Shown: positions 45,793 to 53,684 of the stretch, in pieces
Layout: each line of letters opens with the position of its first letter
Position numbering within the stretch: the stretch's first letter is position 1
NCBI GenBank assembly: GCA_009594865.1
Contig: VOPT01000004.1
Span: 57,455 to 121,454 of the forward strand
Source: Nitrospira sp.
GTDB taxonomy: Bacteria; Nitrospirota; Nitrospiria; Nitrospirales; Nitrospiraceae
DNA: 64,000 nucleotides
Direction of reading: 5' to 3'
Notes under the pieces: generated by a model
Database searches by the model: none
Told to the model about the DNA's origin: nothing
The model's input: the letters and a program-made list of their open reading frames with translations, nothing else
Translations under genes and position numbers: made by a program

Positions 45793-45826
45793 CCGGCGGC
45801 ACGACGTATCCCGTCCATGCCGCCGG
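45793..45826 (+). terminator. Possible terminator hairpin behind pal
   Basis: CCGGCGGCA (45793-45801) pairs perfectly with TGCCGCCGG (45818-45826). No T-run follows, so it may be an mRNA-end stabiliser rather than a true terminator. Confidence 0.4.
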
Positions 45827-45851
45827 ATTGCTCCCCTCTCCGATCCGTGAC

Positions 45852-45880
45852 GTTACACACAATTAACGATCACCTAACCT
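45852..45880 (+). promoter_or_regulatory. PHO-box-like triple repeat before the CBS-domain gene
   Basis: Three 7-mers at an 11-bp period: GTTACAC (45852-45858), TTAACGA (45863-45869) and CTAACCT (45874-45880), each separated by 4 bp. This is the spacing of PhoB/PhoP half-sites. It lies about 95 bp before the ATG at 45975. Confidence 0.5.
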
Positions 45881-45974
45881 TCGCGGAATGCCGAAGGTCT
45901 ATCCTTGCATGGAGTCAATCGGCTGGGTGTGAGTGCACCGCATGATGGACGCGTATCAACCAGGAGGACGAAAC

Positions 45975-46358
45975 ATGGTGACAGTCAGTGAGCTTATGAC
46001 CAAGAAACTGGTGACGGTTCCTGCCGGCACGTCGGCGGCCGAGGCCGCCAAAGTGATGAACGAGCGTCACGTCGGGAGCGTGTTCATCGAGCAGAACAAT
46101 CGTGTCGTGGGCATCGTGACCGAGTCCGACATCGTTCGAAAGGTCGTCGGGGAAAATAAACCGGTACATTTCGTCCCCGTCGAATCGATCATGAGCAGCC
46201 CTGTCATCAGTCTCGATGAGCGGCGATCGCTTACCGAAGCAGCCGATCTCATGCAGTGCCATCACACCCGTCACCTGGGTGTCTTGCAGAGCGGCGCGAT
46301 CGTCGGGGTGTTGTCCGTACGTGACCTCTTGCAGCCGGTCGCGGTGGACGAGTTCTAA
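45975..46358 (+). CDS. Tandem CBS-domain protein
   Basis: 127 residues from the ATG at 45975, where AGGAGG lies 7 bp upstream; an in-frame GTG 14 codons earlier lacks one. The whole protein is two CBS motifs (VSELMTKKLVTVPAGTSAAEAAKVM and SIMSSPVISLDERRSLTEAADLM). CBS pairs bind adenosyl compounds and sense energy state or regulate a partner. It stands alone between pal and a PstS-like gene, behind PHO-box-like repeats, so it may be phosphate-regulated. Confidence 0.85.
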   Translation: MVTVSELMTKKLVTVPAGTSAAEAAKVMNERHVGSVFIEQNNRVVGIVTESDIVRKVVGENKPVHFVPVESIMSSPVISLDERRSLTEAADLMQCHHTRHLGVLQSGAIVGVLSVRDLLQPVAVDEF

Positions 46359-46400
46359 TTGGCATGTGGCAGGCCCTCGCCTGTTGGTCACTGGCAGTAT

Positions 46401-46418
46401 TTAACATGTCCGTAACAT
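46401..46418 (+). promoter_or_regulatory. PHO-box-like repeat before the orphan PstS-like gene
   Basis: TTAACAT (46401-46407), 4 bp, GTAACAT (46412-46418). Six of the seven positions are identical between the half-sites. It lies 83 bp before the ATG at 46501. Confidence 0.6.
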
Positions 46419-46500
46419 ACCAGTGATGTGCCAGCAATCATAGATTCGTAGGATGGATCGAGCCACAGACGATACCACCACTCAAGCAGAGGAGATGCGC

Positions 46501-47619
46501 ATGTTGAGTCAGGGACAGAGGCAGGGATGGGGACGGCGAACCGTCGTGGTGAGCCTGGCGACGATCATGGCTACGGCCGGAGCCTGGACCGTGCTTCCGA
46601 TGCCGGTGGCGCAGGCCGAGAACGCAGGGCCGACGGCGGGTCTGGCCACCGAGGAAGGATTGGTGCGCTACAACCCGCAGACTCACGTGGAGGGCAGCCT
46701 CCGGGTTCAAGGCTCCGATACGATGTCTCTCCTCATGAGTCGTCTTGCGGGTGAGTTCCAACGACGCCAGCCGAATGTCTCGATCAATGTGAACGGAGGC
46801 GGATCGACCAAGGCAGTGAACGAGTTCGTCCAGCCACCGGCCAAATTGAGCGGGAAGATTATCCTCAAGGAAGAACGACCGACCTATGTTTCCCTCGTGG
46901 CCTCCTCGCGTGAATTGCTGGATGCGGAAGTGAAACAATTTGTCACCCAACATGGCTATGAACCCACCGCGATCCCTGTCGCGGTCGACGCGGTGGCACT
47001 CTACGTCCATCGAGATAATCCCATCCAGGGCCTTACGCTCGACCAAGTGGATGCCATGTTTTCAACGACCCATAACCGCGGATTACAAGCGAACCTGTCT
47101 CAGTGGGGCGCTCTGGGGCTTCAAGACGGCTGGGAGAAGGCCCCAGTGAGACTCTATGGCCGGGACCGGCGATCGGGCACGCGCGCGTTCTTTCAGGAGC
47201 ATTGTTTGGCCGGCGGTGAGTTTGTCCCGACTCTTCGTGAGGAGCCCGGCGCGGCGTCCGTGATTCTCGACCTCACGCGCGATCAACTGGGAATCGGTTA
47301 CAGCGGGTTAGGCCTGGAAACGTCCAGTGTGCGAATCGTTCCGCTCGCGGAAAATCAGGGCATGCCCTTCGTTGCGCCCACGGCGGCGACTGTTTCCAAT
47401 CAAACCTACCCCCTTCGCCGGATGCTCTATCTGTATGTCGATAAATCTCCAAAGGCTCCCCTCGCACCCGCCGTACAGGAGTTCCTGACCTTTGTGACGA
47501 GTCGCGAAGGGCAAGAGGCCGTGATGAAGGCGGGATTTTTCCCACTCCCGATGAACCAGGTGAAAAAGAACGTTTTGGCGCTCGGTCTTGTCGGCCAGGA
47601 TGCTCCCCTCCCAAACTGA
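46501..47619 (+). CDS. PstS-like phosphate-binding protein (orphan)
   Basis: 372 residues from the ATG at 46501 (GAGGAG 6 bp upstream), with a signal peptide ending PVAQA. The PBP-like domain matches PstS: GSDTMSLLMSRLAGEF, GGGSTKAVNEF, PIPVAVDAVALYV-type sequence (AIPVAVDAVALYV), YGRDRRSGTRAFFQEH and GIGYSGLG. It differs from the operon PstS in carrying about 70 extra N-terminal residues and in lacking adjacent permease genes. It probably binds phosphate in the periplasm, feeding the Pst permease or acting as a sensor or scavenger. Confidence 0.88.
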   Translation: MLSQGQRQGWGRRTVVVSLATIMATAGAWTVLPMPVAQAENAGPTAGLATEEGLVRYNPQTHVEGSLRVQGSDTMSLLMSRLAGEFQRRQPNVSINVNGGGSTKAVNEFVQPPAKLSGKIILKEERPTYVSLVASSRELLDAEVKQFVTQHGYEPTAIPVAVDAVALYVHRDNPIQGLTLDQVDAMFSTTHNRGLQANLSQWGALGLQDGWEKAPVRLYGRDRRSGTRAFFQEHCLAGGEFVPTLREEPGAASVILDLTRDQLGIGYSGLGLETSSVRIVPLAENQGMPFVAPTAATVSNQTYPLRRMLYLYVDKSPKAPLAPAVQEFLTFVTSREGQEAVMKAGFFPLPMNQVKKNVLALGLVGQDAPLPN

Positions 47620-47642
47620 TCCCGCGTCGTTTAAAACGTTGC

Positions 47643-47687
47643 TGCACCGCAGGCATCGAGGACATAGTCTCGATGATCTGCGGTGCA
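47643..47687 (+). terminator. Long hairpin behind the orphan PstS-like gene
   Basis: TGCACCGCAG (47643-47652) and CATCGAG (47654-47660) pair with CTCGATG (47669-47675) and CTGCGGTGCA (47678-47687). The result is a 17-bp stem with small bulges and an 8-nt loop. No T-run follows directly, although the next 25 bp are T-rich. Likely a transcript end. Confidence 0.6.
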
Positions 47688-47689
47688 TG

Positions 47690-48165
47690 TCGTTCGCATT
47701 CTTTCCTCTTTGACGAACTCAATCCCTCACCAACTTGCCAGAAGGTCCTCTCGCCTTTCTCGAATTATCCATCCCCGGAGTGCTCTTTCCTGGTCTCGTA
47801 CGCCACTGTCACCCTAGCCACGTTCGTTCTTTCCCCGTCCGGAAGAATGGGGCCGGCTCTATGGATCCCGAACTTCGGTGTGATGCAAGCAGCCATGCGG
47901 CATGCGCAGCACAGTACGATACAGGTTGTTCCGCCACTGTGTGGATGATGACGCGCCGCACAGGTGCGGAAACCTGGGAGCAGAATTCAGTGGACCGACG
48001 ATGCAGAGATGTGGGCGCCACTCAGTATTGGATTGGGCAATGGCCACGCACTGCTCGCACGACCGGTGCTCTCTCCGGGGGACAGAGGCCTTGATGTCTC
48101 ACGTTACGAGCGAGGCTTTCAACAACACATCATGCGGTAACGAACGATCGTACTCATGCGGATGG
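47690..48165. other. Gene-free stretch between convergent units
   Basis: About 475 bp with only short, low-quality frames and no ribosome sites. It contains a tight palindrome CCGCAC-AG-GTGCGG at 47956-47969. By eye it is less GC-biased than its neighbours. I see no recognisable gene, RNA or mobile-element remnant. Confidence 0.4.
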
Positions 48166-49131
48166 CTATTGCGTGGGAGATTTCCGGGGTGTCTTGCTTT
48201 TTGTGCGAGCGGAGTCGAGGTCTTGCTGGAGTGTTGTTAATTGATCCTGCAACGCCTGCATCTGCTGCAGTTGAGCGTCTAACCGATTCCGAAGTTCCAG
48301 ATTTGAGGTGGTCAGCTTACGGACTTGAACATTGAGGTCATCTGTCTGATTGCTTGGCGCATCTGTTGGCTCGCCGTTCTTCGCGCCAGGCCCACCTGCA
48401 TTCGTTGCGGGGAGCGGGATTGGGTGTGAGGCTTCAGTCGAGGGGGAAGCGGGCCGGCTTCTCAGGGCGATGACCTCTTTGGTATTCAGCGAGACGTGCA
48501 CGGTTTCAAAATGGGCCCAGCGTGGTTCCTCGGCATCGGGCACCGTGGCTGCCGTGGCCGGCGCGGCGACCCACAACTTCATCCCCTTGGTATCTCGTAG
48601 ATCCTTGACGTCTCCTCCGGCTGTGTCGGCCCTGGTGAAGGCGGAGTGATCCGTGAGCACGACATGGAGATACCGCCCTCGTAGAAAAAGCGCGCCGGTG
48701 GTCCGTTCTTCACTGTAGGTCGTCTGTGATTTGGGGAGGGAGAAAAACACGCGCTCGGTGGGAGCGGCTTGTTGAAAGGCCGCTGCGATCGGCGTGGCGA
48801 TACGGTTCAGCTCCATTTCCGTGAAGACCGGCACCGGTCTGGGCTGTTCCAGAATGCCGACAATCGTCCCGCTCCAGCCGCTTACCATCAACGAGCCAAG
48901 CAACAGGCGCACCTCTTCCGGTGTCAGCTGCGCAGGATGGCCGTTGTTCATCGGAGCCGGTCCGCGATGCACAGTCGGGTCTGTTTGAACTCCCACTTGG
49001 CTGCCCTGCTGGTCGTACAAGACCGTTCCCCCGGCGAGGAGCGAACATGCGGAGGTCAGGCACAGGAGGACGGCCAGGCAGAGGCTGCGGCGCAGGTTCA
49101 CCGGAGGAGACATTGTGGTAGCTCTGGACAT
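48166..49131 (-). CDS. Lipoprotein with C-terminal coiled coil
   Basis: 321 residues from the ATG at 49131, which overlaps the upstream stop (TGATG). Signal and lipobox-like LCLTSAC put the lipidated Cys at residue 29. The middle contains an unassigned domain (LTPEEVRLLLGSLMVSGW, ALFLRGRYLHVVL). The last 50 residues form a Gln/Leu coiled coil (LNVQVRKLTTSNLELRN). It is the last gene of the porin-Slp-lipoprotein operon. Role unknown, presumably outer-membrane. Confidence 0.65.
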   Translation of the reverse strand: MSRATTMSPPVNLRRSLCLAVLLCLTSACSLLAGGTVLYDQQGSQVGVQTDPTVHRGPAPMNNGHPAQLTPEEVRLLLGSLMVSGWSGTIVGILEQPRPVPVFTEMELNRIATPIAAAFQQAAPTERVFFSLPKSQTTYSEERTTGALFLRGRYLHVVLTDHSAFTRADTAGGDVKDLRDTKGMKLWVAAPATAATVPDAEEPRWAHFETVHVSLNTKEVIALRSRPASPSTEASHPIPLPATNAGGPGAKNGEPTDAPSNQTDDLNVQVRKLTTSNLELRNRLDAQLQQMQALQDQLTTLQQDLDSARTKSKTPRKSPTQ

Positions 49132-49493
49132 CACTGGCATGCGAACTGAATTCCCCACAATCTGCCCCCTCCCATTTGCCCTCGCCAGGCTCGATCCGCA
49201 GCGCGGCTCACCTTCGGTATTTCGCCTTCTTTTTGAACCTTGAATCCAGCCGGGCATTTCCGGTTGATTGCCTCCATTGCGTCGCGACGCTCGCTGGAGG
49301 TGAGGACATCGACTTCATTCTGAAACGGGTACGTGACGAGTCCTCCTGCCGGCGTGTCGCGGACGAGCGTCACGCCGGCTCCGCAGGCGCTGCAAGCCCA
49401 CACCAGCACGAGCGCAGCGCTAACATCGAATAGGCCACGCCGCCTTCGTGCCGGTGCAAGGTTGTTGTGATCCGTCAGCGGGACTCGGTGCAA
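49131..49493 (-). CDS. Small exported or lipoprotein-like protein
   Basis: 120 residues from a TTG at 49493 with GGAG about 6 bp upstream, overlapping the end of the slp-like gene by 19 bp. A hydrophobic segment (VSAALVLVWACSACGAG) holds three cysteines that could include a lipid-attachment site. The rest is short: LTSSERRDAMEAINRKCPAGFKV. Its stop overlaps the next start, so it is translationally coupled. Family not recognised. Confidence 0.6.
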   Translation of the reverse strand: MHRVPLTDHNNLAPARRRRGLFDVSAALVLVWACSACGAGVTLVRDTPAGGLVTYPFQNEVDVLTSSERRDAMEAINRKCPAGFKVQKEGEIPKVSRAADRAWRGQMGGGRLWGIQFACQ

Positions 49494-50014
49494 TAGGTCT
49501 CCTCCTCAAGCGGCTGGTATCCTGCCCCAAAGTTCGGGAAGTCAGCAATCTCTTTTCCCCCGGTATTCCAAATATGCAGACATTGGGCCGTCAGGGCCGG
49601 AAGGCTACGTTGACTGTCCTCGATGGCGACCACCACGGCATTCTGCGTCGTCCCGATGGCAATGACACGATTCCCGGGCTGCAAATGGTTCGTCGGAATT
49701 TTGCCATTGAAATAGACCAGGAATTCTCCCCGCCCCCGTTCCCTATCGGTCGGACCATAGGCCGGGTGTTCGGCGATGGGGAGTTGAGTCAGGACCATGG
49801 TGACCAGGCCGTCTTTCTGAGGCGCCTGCACGATACGACCACCCAGCTGGACCTTCTTCCCGCCCTTGGCATTCGGCACCATGCGCCAGGCCGCAAAATC
49901 AAAGTTCGGATCCACGCCATCGAGTACTTTGGCCGAGAAGATTCGTTCCGGTCCACATCCGCTCAGTACGATGCCGATGAGTGTAATCAGGATCGCGCTT
50001 CGGTATGTCTTCAT
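49475..50014 (-). CDS. Slp-family outer membrane lipoprotein
   Basis: 179 residues from the ATG at 50014, with signal and lipobox VLSGC. The mature part matches the Slp (starvation lipoprotein) layout: VQLGGRIVQAPQKDGLVTMVLTQLPI, then GRGEFLVYFNGKIPTNHLQPGNRVIAIG. Slp proteins are outer-membrane lipoproteins induced by starvation in enterobacteria. It follows the porin by 68 bp and precedes two further envelope genes, all leftward. Confidence 0.8.
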   Translation of the reverse strand: MKTYRSAILITLIGIVLSGCGPERIFSAKVLDGVDPNFDFAAWRMVPNAKGGKKVQLGGRIVQAPQKDGLVTMVLTQLPIAEHPAYGPTDRERGRGEFLVYFNGKIPTNHLQPGNRVIAIGTTQNAVVVAIEDSQRSLPALTAQCLHIWNTGGKEIADFPNFGAGYQPLEEETYCTESR

Positions 50015-50082
50015 CGTAAGCCTTTCTCTTTTCGGCAGACTGAGTCGATTGGACGTTCGCTGCCACATTCCTGTTCGTCTCG

Positions 50083-51630
50083 TTACATGAATCGTATTTG
50101 CCACTGTACCAAGAAGGCGTTTTGGGCGAAAGGGTCACCCACGCCGCGTGTCGGATCGACGACGTTATTGGGTCCGTTGCCGGAGTGATGGCGGAACTCA
50201 TAGTTGACTTGCAGCTTCGACTGCACTTTGGGCGGAAAGTTTTCGAAATAGTAGCTCACACCGACGATGGTTCTGGTGTAGAGATCATTGCCGATTCGGG
50301 TATTCGGGTCGAATTGTTCGTACATGACGACCGGTTCGAAGTTTTCGAGGGGTCCGTCGGTGATGAGATATTTGGCCAGGACATACCACGTACGTCGTTG
50401 CACGCCCGGTGCGCCGGAGCCGCCGCAGATGGTTTGGACATCGCACGCACCGTTGGCCGGCCGTCCGATCGTGGTCTGGTTGGCACCGTCATGCCCTTGC
50501 CAGATTTCTCCCTGAATCATGAAGCCGGGTAAGATCTTCGACGTATAGCGGAAATCCAACCCGTAACGATCGAAGGCGCCCTTGCCGCGGCCGTTGATAT
50601 TCGTATTGGCGTTGTTCGACTCGCCTTGAATCGTGGTGAAACTGATAAAAGACACGTCGCTGCCGAACAATCGTACGCGCGAGTAGAAACTCTTCGGTGC
50701 GTTCGATCCGGTTGCGTTGGCCGTGTAATTGTTGTTGTTCATAATACCGGCCACATACTCGAGCCGGTTCAACAGTTTGCCCCGCATATCGAGAAAATAG
50801 TCACGTTCTTGGAGAAAGTCGATGGTGCCGGCCGACCCGGTTCGGTTGCCGACACCAGAGCCCACGGAGGTGAGATACGGAGAGCTGATGACATCGCGCA
50901 AGCCGCCGGAGGTTTCCGTGAAGATACCGAAGGGCATGCGAAAGATACCCATGCGGAAATAGTTCACGTTCGGCGCCCAGGATTGCACCGGTCGTATGTC
51001 GAGGTAGGCTTCCCGAAAAAATGTCGACGAGGTCGGCACTCCGCCGGTGGCCGCGCTACCTCCTGTCGGCGTGTTGTTCAAAAGATTGATGCTTTGGAAC
51101 TCCATCAAGGTGTGCCACCGCGGCAACGTGTCGCTAATACGACCCCAGAAAAGAATTTCCGACCGCCGGATGGAGAAATTATCCTGACTCCGGCCTTCCG
51201 GCACATGCGCATCCTGGTGAGTGTATAACCATTGGAGGGCGTTGAGTCCAAAGTTCACTTTATCCCTGAGGATCGGCAGCAATTCTGCTTTCGATTTCCA
51301 TTCGTCCAGGGTATCGACCCGCTTATCGCGTTCCCCGCCTTTGTATTCCTGCTCCGCGCGAATCTGAATCCACTCTTCTTTGGTGATGGTGCCTTTCTGC
51401 ATCAACAGGTCTTCGATCGATGTGCCGCCGAGAGGAATCTCCGGTGCCGGGGGCGGAGTGGCGGTTCCGTTCGGAGCCGGGCCCATCGCCTGGGCGACCA
51501 TGATATGGGGCGGCGAGGCCATCGGGCCTTGCCGCGTGGTGTTGTCGGCCCAGGACGTCGTCACGCACAGACTGAGCACCGCGGTCCCTACGAGGCCGCT
51601 GATAGATGCAACCGACGGGCGTATTTCCAT
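50083..51630 (-). CDS. Phosphate-selective-type porin (OprO/OprP family)
   Basis: 515 residues from the ATG at 51630 (GAGG 9 bp upstream; an ATG three codons earlier is too close to the same site). Signal peptide ends TTSWA. SIEDLLMQKGTITKEEWIQIRAE is the short periplasmic lead typical of the family. The rest alternates like a beta-barrel and ends in VQWQIRFM with a C-terminal aromatic strand pattern. Members form anion- or phosphate-selective trimeric pores. A PHO-box-like repeat lies 82 bp upstream, which supports phosphate import. Confidence 0.8.
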   Translation of the reverse strand: MEIRPSVASISGLVGTAVLSLCVTTSWADNTTRQGPMASPPHIMVAQAMGPAPNGTATPPPAPEIPLGGTSIEDLLMQKGTITKEEWIQIRAEQEYKGGERDKRVDTLDEWKSKAELLPILRDKVNFGLNALQWLYTHQDAHVPEGRSQDNFSIRRSEILFWGRISDTLPRWHTLMEFQSINLLNNTPTGGSAATGGVPTSSTFFREAYLDIRPVQSWAPNVNYFRMGIFRMPFGIFTETSGGLRDVISSPYLTSVGSGVGNRTGSAGTIDFLQERDYFLDMRGKLLNRLEYVAGIMNNNNYTANATGSNAPKSFYSRVRLFGSDVSFISFTTIQGESNNANTNINGRGKGAFDRYGLDFRYTSKILPGFMIQGEIWQGHDGANQTTIGRPANGACDVQTICGGSGAPGVQRRTWYVLAKYLITDGPLENFEPVVMYEQFDPNTRIGNDLYTRTIVGVSYYFENFPPKVQSKLQVNYEFRHHSGNGPNNVVDPTRGVGDPFAQNAFLVQWQIRFM

Positions 51631-51711
51631 TACGAACATCCTCCTTGTGTCTATTGATTTCATGAACGCAGGTGGATGGTAGTCGGGAGGCGTCACACCC
51701 ACGTTCGAACT

Positions 51712-51729
51712 CTGTTACCACTGTGTAAA
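51712..51729 (-). promoter_or_regulatory. PHO-box-like repeat before the porin operon
   Basis: On the minus strand: TTTACAC, 4 bp (AGTG), GTAACAG. It lies 82 bp before the porin ATG and is nearly identical to the repeat before the neighbouring response regulator. Confidence 0.6.
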
Positions 51730-51781
51730 ACCATCTCGTGTTACTGAAGTCTTTTGGCAGTGCCGATCCTATGGCAACGGC

Positions 51782-52492
51782 TCAGTCGGCGGACAGTTTA
51801 TATCCCACGCCCCTGACCGTGAGAATCCACTGCGGGGCCGATGGCTTGTCTTCCAATTTGTGGCGGAGTGCGTGGATATGCACGTCCAACGCATGTTCTT
51901 CCAGCGCGTAGTCTTCTCCCCAGACAAGGTTGAGTAATGACTGGCGCGTCAGCACGCGCCCGGGGTGCTGCAGGAGGACCCGCAAAATCTGAAACTCCTT
52001 CGGCGTGAGCTGGATCGATTGACCTTCGACGGTGACCTCGTGTCGATCGAGGTTCATGCACAGCCCATTGACTCGAAATTCTCTAAGAGGCGCCGCTTGC
52101 AATTCCTGCCGTCGGAGCAGCGCCTTGATGATCGCGAGCCATTCTCGATGCCGATGCGACTCGATGACGATGTCGAATCCTGCGGCAAGGTCCTCCACGG
52201 TCTCTTCTTCCGTCCACGGTTCTCCCAGTGGTTGGAGCGCAATTATCGGGATGTGCCGGAATGCGTGGTTCTGCCGCAAGGCACCGACGACGTTGTGACG
52301 CCGGTCGATGAGCGCCAGTTTGAAAGAGGCGCCAGAGGCGAGCGATAGGGCAGCCTCAGCGGTCGGCGCGAGGGACACATGATACCCGTTCGGCCGCAAG
52401 AGCTGGTGAACAGATGTGGCAAAGTCTTCGTCCTTGGTCACAAGCAGTACTGGAATGCCGTGATGACGTTGTGATTCCGTCGCCTGCTGCAT
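51782..52492 (-). CDS. PhoB/OmpR-type response regulator with degenerate receiver
   Basis: 236 residues. The C-terminal winged helix is canonical: LTPKEFQILRVLLQHPGRVLTRQSLLNLVWG, VHIHALRHKLE and TVRGVGYKL. The receiver is not. The acidic pair reads K20-D21. Phospho-acceptor D63 is present, but the conserved Thr is Q87 and the switch Lys (TKPF) is lost (VIESHRH, 110-115). Phosphorylation-dependent switching is therefore doubtful. It carries its own PHO-box-like site, suggesting autoregulation. A phosphate regulator by context; no kinase adjacent. Confidence 0.85.
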   Translation of the reverse strand: MQQATESQRHHGIPVLLVTKDEDFATSVHQLLRPNGYHVSLAPTAEAALSLASGASFKLALIDRRHNVVGALRQNHAFRHIPIIALQPLGEPWTEEETVEDLAAGFDIVIESHRHREWLAIIKALLRRQELQAAPLREFRVNGLCMNLDRHEVTVEGQSIQLTPKEFQILRVLLQHPGRVLTRQSLLNLVWGEDYALEEHALDVHIHALRHKLEDKPSAPQWILTVRGVGYKLSAD

Positions 52493-52534
52493 AAGCTGAT
52501 GCTAGCGGCGTCGAGTTGCCTGCCTGTATCCCGT

Positions 52535-52552
52535 TTGTTACGGCTGTGTAAA
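52535..52552 (-). promoter_or_regulatory. PHO-box-like repeat before the degenerate response regulator
   Basis: On the minus strand: TTTACAC, 4 bp (AGCC), GTAACAA. It lies 43 bp before the regulator ATG. Confidence 0.6.
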
Positions 52553-52603
52553 TACCGCAGTGCGATCTCTGCATGGCCTGGAATGGCCGGTCGCCTCTGT
52601 AAA

Positions 52604-52632
52604 ACGTAACGCTGCTGTAATGCCGCTGTGAA
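52604..52632 (+). promoter_or_regulatory. PHO-box-like triple repeat before the PsiE-like gene
   Basis: ACGTAAC (52604-52610), CTGTAAT (52615-52621) and CTGTGAA (52626-52632) at an 11-bp period. The last two closely match the E. coli-style CTGTNAT half-site with its 4-bp spacer. Confidence 0.6.
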
Positions 52633-52751
52633 TCTTACGGAACAATTCAACGCTACATTGTCGATGAAGGTTGTGGTCCACGGGTTCCTGGAAGGACCTC
52701 TCGAGCAAGTTGCTCAACCATGATCTGGCATCCACAAGGAGGTGTTCGCAG

Positions 52752-53261
52752 ATGACGTTTACCAGTTTCCTCGTTCGGGTTCCACGTGTGGCCGATATCG
52801 CAGGGCGCGCCATTGAAACGGATCTCACCGACCTCTGGATGAAGGGTATCAAAGGAGTATTGAGTCTCCTGATTCTGACGATCCTCATTGCTCTGACGGG
52901 AGGGGTCATCAAAACGTTTCTGGATATCAAGTTGTTACTTGATGCACCGGTTGAAGTTGGGCTTCGGCAGATTATTGTGGATACGCTGATCCTTCTCGCG
53001 GTGGTCGAGGTCTTTAAGACCACGCTGACCTATTTTTCGGAAGGACGCGTCAAGGTGACGTTCATTGTCGATACAATTCTGGTCGTCATGCTGACGGAAA
53101 TCATTTCCCTATGGTTCAAAGACGCCGACCAAGCGAAGCTCCTGTCGTTAGGCGCCATTGTGCTGGCATTAGGGGCAGTACGTGTCGTCGCCGTGCGCTG
53201 TTCCCCTGCACAGGGCGATGGTAGCGGAAAATGCGCGGGATCCTGTCGGGAAGGAATCTAA
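52752..53261 (+). CDS. PsiE-like phosphate-starvation-inducible membrane protein
   Basis: 169 residues from the ATG at 52752, AGGAGG 9 bp upstream. Four membrane segments (GVLSLLILTILIALTGGVI, IIVDTLILLAVVEVFKTTL, VTFIVDTILVVMLTEIISL, LLSLGAIVLALGAVRVVAV) in the PsiE arrangement, with LLAVVEVFKT and the charged loop FSEGRVKV. PsiE is a Pho- and cAMP-regulated inner-membrane protein of unknown activity in E. coli. The last 20 residues (CSPAQGDGSGKCAGSC) add a short Cys/Gly tail. The PHO-box-like triple repeat upstream fits. Confidence 0.8.
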   Translation: MTFTSFLVRVPRVADIAGRAIETDLTDLWMKGIKGVLSLLILTILIALTGGVIKTFLDIKLLLDAPVEVGLRQIIVDTLILLAVVEVFKTTLTYFSEGRVKVTFIVDTILVVMLTEIISLWFKDADQAKLLSLGAIVLALGAVRVVAVRCSPAQGDGSGKCAGSCREGI

Positions 53262-53408
53262 TCCATGCCCCTTGAGGTAAACGCATGCATGGTTGAATCG
53301 GAACGAGACGCGCATTCGCACGGTGGTCTGTATTTCGTACGGAAGCCAATCGGTTTCAAGGGAAAGGGAGCAGGAAGCTTGGGGACATTCCAACTAGGAG
53401 GATCCGCC

Positions 53409-53648
53409 ATGGTTCATCAGTCTGCAGTGCTGAGCAGTGAGTGCAGGGTGTTGGAGTTATTGCAGGCCAGGAAATCTCTCACGCTTGAGCAGGTCGTCAT
53501 TCTCCTTCCTGAGCTGAGTTGGAATCAGATCTTTAAGACGATTGATGAGTTGAGCCGGCATGGGAAGATCATGCTCTTGCGAAGAGGGTTTAATTACGAA
53601 ATCGAACGTGTTTCTTCCAGGCACCCAGCATTGTCCTACCTGGGATGA
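53409..53648 (+). CDS. Small winged-helix DNA-binding protein
   Basis: 79 residues from the ATG at 53409, AGGAGG 7 bp upstream. The sequence reads as one winged helix: CRVLELLQARKSLTLEQVVILL (helices 1-2), SWNQIFKTIDELSRHGKIML (recognition helix) and LLRRGFNYEIERV (wing). A single wHTH without sensor domain suggests an accessory transcription factor. It lies between the PsiE-like gene and the second response regulator, convergent with the latter. Confidence 0.7.
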   Translation: MVHQSAVLSSECRVLELLQARKSLTLEQVVILLPELSWNQIFKTIDELSRHGKIMLLRRGFNYEIERVSSRHPALSYLG

Positions 53649-53684
53649 GCGCGATATGAGGTGGTGGTGGTGACGCATAGGCTG

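Noticed and set aside
47859..48047. Short minus-strand frame in the empty stretch, considered as a transposase remnant
   Set aside because: No recognisable transposase motif, inverted repeats or target duplication.
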